From an uncultured Collinsella sp. (GTDB taxonomy: Bacteria > Actinomycetota > Coriobacteriia > Coriobacteriales > Coriobacteriaceae): 64,000 bases of DNA. The stretch is taken from assembly GCA_900541675.1 (NCBI GenBank), contig UQKU01000007.1:1-64000 (forward strand). Direction: 5' to 3'. The position numbers and the translations under genes were made by a program. Below the pieces are notes generated by a model, which ran no database searches, was not told the DNA's origin, and was given only the letters and a program-made list of their open reading frames with translations. Shown here piece by piece: positions 57,151 through 64,000 of this stretch (position 1 is the first letter of the stretch; each line of letters starts with the position of its first letter).

Positions 57151-58338
57151 ATGACCGAGCTCCAAGAACTCCGTCGCTATCGGCGCGACTTGCACAGGAT
57201 CCCGGAGCTCGACTTCGATCTTCCACAGACTATCGCTTATATTGAGGGCGTGTTGAGGCCGCTCGCCTGCGAGGTGACCCATCCGTGTCCCAGCTGTGTC
57301 TGCGCTTTCTTCGATGCCGGTACGGACGCCGCGCATGCTACGGCGATTCGCGCCGACATGGATGCCCTGCCCATCGCGGAGGCAACGGGCGCGGCCTTTG
57401 CCTCGACGCATCCCGGCAAGATGCATGCGTGCGGTCACGACGGTCACATGGCCATGGCGCTCGCGGCGGCGACTTTTGTCGACCGAGCGGTTCGTGAGCA
57501 GCCGGGTGCCATCAAGCGCAACGTGCTCTTTGTGTTTCAGCCGGCCGAGGAAACGACCGGTGGCGCCAAGACGGTGTGTGAGAGCGGCGTATTCGAGCGC
57601 TATGGGGCAGATCGCATCTTCGGGTTCCACGTATGGCCCGACCTGCCTGCAAACACGTTGGCGAGCTGCTCCGGTCCATTGCTGGCGCGCTCGAGTGAGA
57701 CGCACGTACGCATTCACGGGACAAGTATCCATATCGCCAAGACTTACGGCGTTCCCGTAAACGAATCACACGATGCGGCGCTGGCGGCTGCCAAGTTCTT
57801 GGTCGCCGAGCGCGAATTGATGGACGAGCTGGGCACCGACGAGCCCTGTATCGGCAAGTTTGGTCTGCTGCAGGCCGGTACCGTTTGCAATGCGGTGGCG
57901 GGGGAGGCCCATGTGGCCGGCAGCCTGCGTGTGTTTACAGACGACATGTTCGACCGTGCACGCGAGGGCGTGCACCGCGTGCTTGATGAGGCATGCGCTG
58001 CAACGGGCTGCACGTACGATCTCGACTTTGCCGAGGGCTATCCGCCGGTTGACAACGACCCCGAGCTATTTGCCAATGTCGCGCCTGCTTTGCCCGAGCT
58101 GCAGCTCGTGGATGAGCCTTTGCTGATTGCCGAGGACTTCGCTTTCTATCAGCGCCATCTGCCGGGTGTGTTCTTCTTGCTGGGCACGGGTGTGCCAGAG
58201 GGGCAAGAAAACCCGATTGACGCTGATGGCTGCCCAGCCTATGCGATGAGTGCCCTTCACACCGATACCGTGCTCTTTGACGAGGAAGTCCTGCTCAAAG
58301 GACTCGATGTCTACAAACGATTGCTTGGCTTGGAGTGA
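57151..58338 (+). CDS. M20-family amidohydrolase, possible N-acetyl-diaminopimelate deacetylase
   Basis: The 395-residue zinc hydrolase has the M20D layout: RRDLHRIPELDFDLPQT, IRADMDALPIAE, MHACGHDGHMAM (Cys and His metal ligands), FQPAEETTGGAK (Glu), IFGFHVWPDLP, and LIAEDFAFYQRHLPGVFFLLGTG. It belongs with DapL/YkuR deacetylases and hippurate-type aminoacylases. Placement back to back with the lysA-dap operon, which uses the acetyl branch, supports the deacetylase role, though this is inference. ATG 57151 has AAAGGA; upstream ATG 57136 lacks one. Confidence 0.85.
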   Translation: MTELQELRRYRRDLHRIPELDFDLPQTIAYIEGVLRPLACEVTHPCPSCVCAFFDAGTDAAHATAIRADMDALPIAEATGAAFASTHPGKMHACGHDGHMAMALAAATFVDRAVREQPGAIKRNVLFVFQPAEETTGGAKTVCESGVFERYGADRIFGFHVWPDLPANTLASCSGPLLARSSETHVRIHGTSIHIAKTYGVPVNESHDAALAAAKFLVAERELMDELGTDEPCIGKFGLLQAGTVCNAVAGEAHVAGSLRVFTDDMFDRAREGVHRVLDEACAATGCTYDLDFAEGYPPVDNDPELFANVAPALPELQLVDEPLLIAEDFAFYQRHLPGVFFLLGTGVPEGQENPIDADGCPAYAMSALHTDTVLFDEEVLLKGLDVYKRLLGLE

Positions 58339-58340
58339 CG

Positions 58341-58664
58341 ATGGAACGACGCCGATGGTCTGCCGTGTATAGTCCTGGTGGGTGCGGGTGCGGCTTGCTG
58401 CTGCTCCCGGTTATTGCTGTGAGCATTGGCGTGATGTTTGCGCTTGCTGGACTGGCAGCAGCGGCACTTGCGCTGTTGATTGTGGCCATTGGCGTGACGA
58501 TTTGGCTATGCCGTTCTCGCGAGCAACGCCGTGCCGACGGCAAGACCAATGTCGGCTGGGTCGTCTTCCTGATTATTGCGTACCCGCTGAGCATCAGTTA
58601 CTTGGCGTTCTTTATCCTGCTGCTCATCAGCACCTTTACTGGGGAATCCGTCACGGTGGGGTAG
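58341..58664 (+). CDS. Small two-helix membrane protein
   Basis: The 107-residue product has an N-terminal Gly/Cys patch (GGCGCG), a first hydrophobic region of about 40 residues (LLLLPVIAVSIGVMFALAGL onward to IVAIGVTIWL), a basic loop (CRSREQRRADGK), and a C-terminal helix (GWVVFLIIAYPLSISYLAFF). Function unknown. Its start lies three bases after the amidohydrolase stop, so it is co-transcribed; a transport or assembly link is not evident. Confidence 0.7.
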   Translation: MERRRWSAVYSPGGCGCGLLLLPVIAVSIGVMFALAGLAAAALALLIVAIGVTIWLCRSREQRRADGKTNVGWVVFLIIAYPLSISYLAFFILLLISTFTGESVTVG

Positions 58665-58693
58665 GCTTCGACAAGCTTCTTGAGGATGAAACG

Positions 58694-58734
58694 AAAAAGG
58701 GGTCGGATGGGCGCTTTGCCCATCCGACCCCTTT
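58694..58734. terminator. Bidirectional terminator
   Basis: GGGGTCGGATGGGC (58699-58712) pairs perfectly with GCCCATCCGACCCC (58718-58731), with AAAAA on the left and TTT on the right, serving both convergent operons. Confidence 0.93.
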
Positions 58735-58757
58735 CGCACGGTAGTTAATTCGGTCTC

Positions 58758-60077
58758 CTACTTGGCTGCCTCGCGGCGAGCGACCTCGTCGATCAAGATG
58801 GCATCGCCGTGCTTGGCGGCGGCAATGCTCGCGGCCATAATCATGCCCATTGCCGTGATGTAGGCGAAGAGCATCGACGGCGCCACGTCCATAACGATGC
58901 CGGAGAGAATCGGCGTCGCCACCTGAGCCGCCATGCTCACGGTGTAGTAGTAACCGGAGTAGCGGCCCACGCTTTGGGAGCTGCAACACTCCAGAATCAT
59001 CGTGTACACGCACAGGTCCACGCCGCCCAGCGCGACGCCCATCAACAAAAAGACGCCGTACAACACGGGCGAGAAGCCGGGTGCCAGCCAAAGAAGCGCG
59101 GGGCACAAAACCATGATGACGGCGGTGCCCAGGGCGACCTTTTTGCGGCCGATTTTGAGCGAAAGGTTTGCCAGGGGTACGTAGCTTAGCAGCGCGCCTG
59201 CAATCGTCACGATATTGATGATGGCATAGGAACCGCCCTCCATGCCGTAGAACAAATCGGCATAACGGCTGATATTGGTGGTCATGGCGTTATAGCTCAT
59301 GTAGTAGAAAAACGTTGCGGCGAGCAGCATGATGATGGAGCGGCGTACGCCGGCGTCTGCAATGCGATTTTTACCGCCGGCCTCGGGGGAGTCGTCTTTG
59401 TCAATCTGATCCTCGTCGATGCCCATTGACAGCGATTTCTCGCGCATCTTTTCGACGAGGGCGGGCTCACGGACAAAGATGCCGTAGACAACGGCCGACA
59501 CGAGGATAAAGGCGGCCTGCAAGATAAAGAGCGGAAGATAATCAGGTTTGTCGGCCTTGGGAACCATGACCGAGATGGCGACGAGCATAAGACCCGTTCC
59601 CGCATAGCCGACGATCTTTTCGATCGAGTCTGCCTTGGTTCGAAGTGGGCGAGGCGTAATATCGGCCACGATGGCGACCGTCATGGTGCGATAGGCGCAT
59701 ATTGCCAAAAGCGTGAGGATAATCGCGCCAATGAGCAGAGGTAGACTGCCCATGTTGTTGGCGAACGCGATGAGCGGGACGGAGAGTATTGCCACCGCGG
59801 AGCCGCCCAAGATAAAGGGCGTTCGGCGCCCGAGTTTGCTTGTGCAACGGTCCGAGAGGATGCCAAAGAGCGGAAGCAGGAACAGGCCAAAGACATTATC
59901 GATGGCCATGATCGCGCCGGTGAGCGAGTTGGATAGGCCAAAGGTCCCTGTGAGCATCTTGGGAACGATGCCGTCGTAGACCTGCCAAAAGCTGATCATG
60001 CCCATAAAGGGTAGGGAGGCGAGGGCGACGGCCTTGGTGTCGAGCCGGGCCGCCCGCTTAAGATTTGGTTGGGTCAT
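58758..60077 (-). CDS. MFS transporter, glycoside-pentoside-hexuronide-like
   Basis: The 439-residue protein has 12 predicted membrane helices. FGLSNSLTGAIMAIDNVFGLFLLPLFGILSDRC with KLGRRTPFILGG is the MFS loop 2-3 motif as in the GPH/MelB and SLC45-like groups, which move sugars with cations. A long charged loop (KMREKSLSMGIDEDQIDKDD) separates the halves. It is the last gene of the leftward cluster with a M20 peptidase and aconitase X, so a small organic or peptide-linked substrate is possible. Confidence 0.85.
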   Translation of the reverse strand: MTQPNLKRAARLDTKAVALASLPFMGMISFWQVYDGIVPKMLTGTFGLSNSLTGAIMAIDNVFGLFLLPLFGILSDRCTSKLGRRTPFILGGSAVAILSVPLIAFANNMGSLPLLIGAIILTLLAICAYRTMTVAIVADITPRPLRTKADSIEKIVGYAGTGLMLVAISVMVPKADKPDYLPLFILQAAFILVSAVVYGIFVREPALVEKMREKSLSMGIDEDQIDKDDSPEAGGKNRIADAGVRRSIIMLLAATFFYYMSYNAMTTNISRYADLFYGMEGGSYAIINIVTIAGALLSYVPLANLSLKIGRKKVALGTAVIMVLCPALLWLAPGFSPVLYGVFLLMGVALGGVDLCVYTMILECCSSQSVGRYSGYYYTVSMAAQVATPILSGIVMDVAPSMLFAYITAMGMIMAASIAAAKHGDAILIDEVARREAAK

Positions 60078-60128
60078 GCTGGTTCTCCTGGTCGGTAAAA
60101 GCGGGGAGGGGTGCTATCGGCCCCCGTT

Positions 60129-61550
60129 CTACAGTTGTTCAAGGTTGGCGAGAAACGCCACATAGAATTCGATGCCGCGCTTGTAGACGTCGACGCCGAT
60201 GCGTTCGTTGGCGGCATGGATGAGCTTGCGCGCCTCGCCCGAGTAGATAAAGCCGCAGAAGCGGTAGACGCGATCGCAGATCTCGTTGAACTCGCGCGAG
60301 TCGGTACAGGAGTTCTGCACGTAGGGAGCAAAGCCGGCCTCGGGATAGACACCCGACACGCAGCGATGGATGTAGTTGAAGGCGGCATCGTCTTCGTAAG
60401 GCGAGATGGGCGCGGGCTCGGTGTAGGGAATCGCCTCGTTGATTTCGACGGTGACATGGTCGGGGCTTACGCCCGAGGCGCGGCACTGCTGGGCGGCGAG
60501 CTTGCGGGCGCGCTCAACGGCATCGGCGATGGTCTCGAACGGAGCGATGCGCACGTTGAAGTTGGCGCGAGCAACTGGTGGCAGCACATTGTGCGCATTG
60601 GAGCCTTCGAGCTGCGTGAGCGCATAGGTTGTGCGCAGCATGGCCGAGGTCTCGGGGCTGGCGGCCATGATCTTGGTAACCGCGGGGCGCGTGAGCCACA
60701 GGTTGCCAAAGATTGCCTGATACGTCGCGCTGCTACGGGCACCCAACTCGGTCAGTGTGGCCTCGACGGCGGGCGTGAGCTGCGGCTTGCCGGGGTTGGC
60801 CGAGATAGTCTCGCATACACGGCAGAGAAGACGGCAGGCATCGTTTGCCGCAGGCGTAGAGGCATGGCCGCCGTCGGCGCGCGCCGTGACGGTAAGGTCG
60901 ACGTGGCCCTTCTCGGACACGCCTACCATGGCAACGGGTTCGGTGACGCCGAGCGGGGCGTCGGTTGCCACGGCGCCACCCTCATCGAGCACCATGTAGG
61001 GATGGATGTTATGCTCGCGAAGCCACTGCACTGCATGGGTTGCAGTAGGTGCGGCGATTTCCTCGCCATCGCTCGAGAAGAACCAGACATCGCGCGGGGG
61101 AACGAAGCCCTGGGCAATCAAATGCTCGGCGGCCTCGAAGAAAGCCGAGACGATGCACTTGGTGTCGAGTGATCCGCGGGCCCAGATCTCGCCGTCGAAG
61201 ATCTCGGCTCCAAAGGGATCGTGCTTCCAGTCTTGGCCCTCGACGGGCACGACGTCCTGATGCGCCATCATGACGATGGGGTCCAAGGCGGAATCGGCGC
61301 CAGGCCAACGCAGGAGCATGCCAAAGTCGTCGACGCGTGTGAGCTCGGCGACTTTAAAGAAATGCGGATAAAGTCGCTGAAGCGTGGGAATCCACTGGCT
61401 GAAGGGCTCATCGTCGCGCTCGGCGATGTTCTCACGCGAAACGGTGGGGATGCGCAGCAATTCGCAAAAGCGCTCGACGGCTGCCTCGTCTGCCTTGTAG
61501 GTGCCTGCATCAAGAGGCGCGCCCTGTGCGACCGATACCGATGCTCCCAT
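60129..61550 (-). CDS. M20-family dipeptidase/carboxypeptidase
   Basis: The 473-residue zinc peptidase has MMAHQDVVPVEG (metal His and base Asp), GEIWARGSLDTK (bridging Asp), WFFSSDGEEI (catalytic Glu pair) and VARANFNVRIAPFET with the dimer domain between. Length and motifs fit the carboxypeptidase S/Gly-X and CPS1 group, rather than the shorter M20D deacetylases. GAAAGGAG precedes ATG 61550. No signal peptide. It probably trims an imported peptide for the catabolic genes beside it. Confidence 0.88.
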   Translation of the reverse strand: MGASVSVAQGAPLDAGTYKADEAAVERFCELLRIPTVSRENIAERDDEPFSQWIPTLQRLYPHFFKVAELTRVDDFGMLLRWPGADSALDPIVMMAHQDVVPVEGQDWKHDPFGAEIFDGEIWARGSLDTKCIVSAFFEAAEHLIAQGFVPPRDVWFFSSDGEEIAAPTATHAVQWLREHNIHPYMVLDEGGAVATDAPLGVTEPVAMVGVSEKGHVDLTVTARADGGHASTPAANDACRLLCRVCETISANPGKPQLTPAVEATLTELGARSSATYQAIFGNLWLTRPAVTKIMAASPETSAMLRTTYALTQLEGSNAHNVLPPVARANFNVRIAPFETIADAVERARKLAAQQCRASGVSPDHVTVEINEAIPYTEPAPISPYEDDAAFNYIHRCVSGVYPEAGFAPYVQNSCTDSREFNEICDRVYRFCGFIYSGEARKLIHAANERIGVDVYKRGIEFYVAFLANLEQL

Positions 61551-61660
61551 GGTGGGACTCCTTTCGTGTTGTATATCGAATACGTCAAGATTATCGCCCG
61601 CACCGCGCGTGGGAAATGGCGAAACACGTTGCTCATCTGCGGGCGGCGGGTCGGATAGCC

Positions 61661-62104
61661 TTAGCCGACGATGACCGTGCCGTCTTCGGTCACGGTGATG
61701 GCGTCTCCCGTCGACACAGCATCGAGAAACTCATCGCCCAGGTTGTCAATGGTGGGCATGGGGGTGTCGGTCCATACACCCGAGAGGATCGCGCCAGCGG
61801 CGGCAAGGCTGTCAATGGGTTTGGAAAACAGCAGGCATGCGGGTTGGCGCCCCATTTTGGTGGCGCAGAAGAGCACCATGCCGCCTGTGGTGGAGCCGAT
61901 AGTCTGCGGAAGACACAAGGCACATCCCGCCAAAGGTTTGCCGTACAAGTCGGGATTGTTTTGGTCGGAACACGTGGCCTTTTTGTCGCCAAACATCAGT
62001 GCCTTCTGAAACGATGCGAGCGTGTTGAGCCCTCCGTGAGAGACAAGTGCCTTGGCGTGGGCAGTTCCGGGGACAACGACGCGGCCGTGAAAGATTTTTT
62101 CCAT
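61661..62104 (-). CDS. Aconitase X swivel-domain subunit
   Basis: The 147-residue protein corresponds to the small (swivel, DUF126) subunit of aconitase X: FHGRVVVPGTAHAKALVS opening, GKPLAGCALCLPQTIGSTTGGMVLF (loop with Ser for substrate binding), and GDAITVTEDGTVIVG ending. It pairs with the large subunit encoded 14 bases upstream. Aconitase X enzymes dehydrate cis-3-hydroxy-proline or mevalonate 5-phosphate. Start ATG 62104 is chosen; the open frame further upstream lies within the large subunit gene. Confidence 0.88.
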   Translation of the reverse strand: MEKIFHGRVVVPGTAHAKALVSHGGLNTLASFQKALMFGDKKATCSDQNNPDLYGKPLAGCALCLPQTIGSTTGGMVLFCATKMGRQPACLLFSKPIDSLAAAGAILSGVWTDTPMPTIDNLGDEFLDAVSTGDAITVTEDGTVIVG

Positions 62105-62118
62105 GAGGAGTCGCCTTC

Positions 62119-63396
62119 CTATTTGATTGGTTTTCCGGTGGTGACGTAGGCGAGCACTTCGTCGTCGGTGTAGTAGCGCGATGCCGAGTACGTACGCAAC
62201 TTGTTGGAGTTGGTGATGATGGGCATGCTGCCGCACAGCGGGTTGTTGGTGTACATAAGCGGGCAGATGCTCGAGACGACGGCACCGGTAGTCGAGAGGC
62301 GTCTGTATGCCGCAGTCTTGCGGAAGGCGTCTGCCACGGATGGGGCGGCGGTCAGTACGGTGGGTACTTGCACGCGGCACTTGCCGGAGGCGCTCAGCCC
62401 ATCGCAGATGGCGTCTGCCCAATGGGCGAGTTGTGCAGACGAGAGGTGGGGGCAGCCGATGAAGGCAAGCTTGGGGCGTGCGCCCGGGTTCTTCCACATA
62501 ACGGGGTAGCTCGAGCGGATGCGTTCCAGCTCGGCGTCGTCAATGCGATAGATTTGGGCGTCTAGTGCTATGAGGTGTTCGCCTTGTTCGACGGCCTCGG
62601 GCGTGATGCCGTCCACGTGGTAGAGCCCGACAGCGCCGTTCGATGCGCTGGCGGCGCCCATGTCCTTAAGGTAGTCCTGCGTGCCGGGTGTGAGTTCGCG
62701 GCCAAGCCAGCGGTCGAGGCCTTTAATGTAAGGGACGTCTTCCATCACCTTCATGCCAATGGCGCTGCCAAGCACTTGCGCTTCGGGCTTGCGCTTACAG
62801 TCGACTTCGATGATCCAGGTCGCCTTGCGGCCCTCATCGGTGAGCAGGCCGAATTCCGGGACAAAGCCGGCAATTGAGCCGAACATCTCGATGATGCCGG
62901 AGTTGCGATTGCAGCGAGCGCCCAGCACGGAGTTGGCAAAGACCACGGCGCTGCTTTCTGCCCAGCTTAGGATGTCGCCACGCCGAGGTCGATTGCCAAC
63001 CTCGGGCTGGTAACAGGTGCAGGTGAAAGCATCGTTGTCCAATAGACCCATGCTGCGCAGCTGTGCCTCATAATCGTCTTGTTTGGAATACATAATCTTG
63101 AACAGCAGCTTTTGCAGCGGGTTGGCCGGGACGGCGGGGTCGAGGGGCCTCGGGTCGACCGAGAATGACTGACCGGACAGGGCGCCGTCTTTCAGCAGCT
63201 CATCCATAAGGTCATAGACTGGACCGAGCATGGAGAGGCCAAAACTTGTGACAAGATGACCGTTTGCGCCGGTCACGGGAACCATACGCTCGGCGCCAAA
63301 GCATTCGCCGTACATAACGAGGGTCTTGACCACTTTGGCCATGGCGGGGCCCTTGGCGCCGTCGAGCAGGGCTTGTTGTTGGGAGGTCAGGTTCAT
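62119..63396 (-). CDS. Aconitase X catalytic subunit
   Basis: The 425-residue protein is the large AcnX subunit: GAKGPAMAKVVKTLVMYGECFGAERMVPVTGANGH in parts, TCTCYQPEVGNRP, ESSAVVFANSVLGARCNRNSGIIEM, and IGCPHLSSAQLAHWADAI. Cys residues in these loops can hold the Fe-S cluster. Known bacterial members are cis-3-hydroxy-L-proline dehydratases; archaeal members act on mevalonate 5-phosphate. The peptidase and transporter nearby favour an amino-acid substrate, but that is inference. ATG 63396 is preferred over 63408 because of ribosome-site spacing. Confidence 0.88.
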   Translation of the reverse strand: MNLTSQQQALLDGAKGPAMAKVVKTLVMYGECFGAERMVPVTGANGHLVTSFGLSMLGPVYDLMDELLKDGALSGQSFSVDPRPLDPAVPANPLQKLLFKIMYSKQDDYEAQLRSMGLLDNDAFTCTCYQPEVGNRPRRGDILSWAESSAVVFANSVLGARCNRNSGIIEMFGSIAGFVPEFGLLTDEGRKATWIIEVDCKRKPEAQVLGSAIGMKVMEDVPYIKGLDRWLGRELTPGTQDYLKDMGAASASNGAVGLYHVDGITPEAVEQGEHLIALDAQIYRIDDAELERIRSSYPVMWKNPGARPKLAFIGCPHLSSAQLAHWADAICDGLSASGKCRVQVPTVLTAAPSVADAFRKTAAYRRLSTTGAVVSSICPLMYTNNPLCGSMPIITNSNKLRTYSASRYYTDDEVLAYVTTGKPIK

Positions 63397-63417
63397 CTGT
63401 GAGCCCATCCTTTCGTG

Positions 63418-64000
63418 TTAGATATTGGTGCCGAGTCGGTATGCCGCACGGACCGCTTCGAGCACACGGCCGGGCGCAAACCCATCGCCGATGTTATGCA
63501 GCTCGTCAGCGGCGTGCGTCTGCTGCAGTTTGTAGAACAGCGCGTCGTCGGGGTGTCCGCCGCAGGCAATGATTACCAAGTCGCAGGTTAGCTCGAGTGA
63601 CTTCCAGTCGTTGCCGATTTTGGGTGCAAGCGGGTTTTCGACGTTCTCGGGCAAGACCGGTGACCACGAGACGTAGGGGTCGGGAACGTTTTTGTGGCAG
63701 TTGCGACTCAAGTGGAGACGCGCACACCTCGATGGGGCTCCAGACTCGCGTTTGCCGCCGACTTCCGCGCGCTCGACGCGTGTCATATTGAGGAGCCGCA
63801 CATTGCGTCCCCTGAGCGTATGGAGTAGGTGGCCGCGATTTGCCGTGCAGGCGCCCTGCATCATGTGAGGCAGCATTTCAATTACGCTGACCTGTGGTAT
63901 GCCGTGTTCGACGGTGAGCCATTGGGCAACCTCGCAGCCCACGGCCCCTCCGCCAATGATGGTGACGGTTTTGGCGTTGCCAAGCAGCGCGGGTTGGCGC
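63418..64000 (-). CDS. NADH:flavin oxidoreductase/2-enoate reductase-like, C-terminal part
   Basis: The gene enters from the right edge and ends at 63418. The visible 194 residues contain the NAD loop TIIGGGAVGCEVAQWL and the terminal LVIIACGGHPDD, LHNIGDGFAPGRVLEAVRAAYRLG, the FAD-binding ending of the 2,4-dienoyl-CoA reductase/2-enoate reductase family. Such enzymes reduce activated double bonds in anaerobes using FMN, FAD and a 4Fe-4S cluster. It lies 21 bases upstream of the aconitase X genes, so it could reduce the unsaturated product they make. The barrel and cluster part are outside the window. Confidence 0.8.
   Translation of the reverse strand, partial: RQPALLGNAKTVTIIGGGAVGCEVAQWLTVEHGIPQVSVIEMLPHMMQGACTANRGHLLHTLRGRNVRLLNMTRVERAEVGGKRESGAPSRCARLHLSRNCHKNVPDPYVSWSPVLPENVENPLAPKIGNDWKSLELTCDLVIIACGGHPDDALFYKLQQTHAADELHNIGDGFAPGRVLEAVRAAYRLGTNI

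Overview
The window is high-GC bacterial chromosome with short intergenic gaps, strong GGAGG-type ribosome binding sites and frequent GTG/TTG starts. Gene content (SlyD with a UreE-like protein, YolD with a Y-family polymerase, EttA, SdpRI, a fructoselysine operon, an acetylase-type lysine pathway, LPxTG-like surface protein, DUF3793 with flavodoxin) and several repeat families I associate with Coriobacteriia suggest a gut actinobacterium close to Collinsella. That placement is inference. Few regions look foreign; exceptions are the orphan VirD4/ClpP operon at 26.2-29.1 kb and scattered palindromic repeats.

Layout. 0-5 kb: housekeeping genes (dipeptidase end, slyD, ureE-like, HAD phosphatase, Fur-like regulator, acylphosphatase, Gfo/Idh oxidoreductase, RNase HI). 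5-7.3 kb: LysR regulator divergent from metY, whose leader carries a cysteine-containing 17-codon peptide. 7.5-18.7 kb: secreted and small membrane proteins, PanE-like reductase, Fe-S aldo/keto reductase, two genes each preceded by the same 79-bp repeat, a polar amino acid ABC transporter, iron-linked flavodoxin/DUF3793, and a HMA-domain membrane protein behind a CsoR-like box. 18.9-21.5 kb: a surface protein gene cut by one in-frame TGA. 21.5-23.4 kb: SOS-box-controlled YolD/Y-family polymerase. 24.3 kb: pgi. 26.2-29.1 kb: three-gene operon (unknown protein, ClpP-like protease, soluble VirD4-like ATPase).

29.5-38 kb: two HAD phosphatases, then a GntR-regulated operon with FrlC, FrlB and FrlD homologues, a YfcC-type permease and an amidohydrolase lacking one metal ligand: Amadori-product catabolism. 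A 233-bp element with 31-bp perfect terminal inverted repeats follows it. 38.3-43.2 kb: TatD, TcdA-like enzyme, a 28-residue membrane peptide that looks like a type I toxin with a LexA-type box over its promoter and a convergent antisense promoter, SdpR/SdpI, and EttA. 43-52.7 kb: two low-complexity proteins, NAD synthetase, an aminotransferase, L-lactate dehydrogenase, a DUF2974 lipase-like protein and a NdpA-type nucleoid protein.

52.7-58.7 kb: a lysine block. A lysine riboswitch precedes lysA-dapA-dapB-dapH; lysA carries an in-frame TAG and has no stop of its own before dapA. A divergent M20 amidohydrolase could supply the deacetylase step and the aminotransferase at 48 kb the transamination. 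58.7-64 kb: a leftward catabolic cluster (GPH/MFS transporter, M20 dipeptidase, both aconitase-X subunits, and the end of a flavin oxidoreductase that runs off the window). No rRNA, tRNA, CRISPR array, complete IS element or prophage was recognised.
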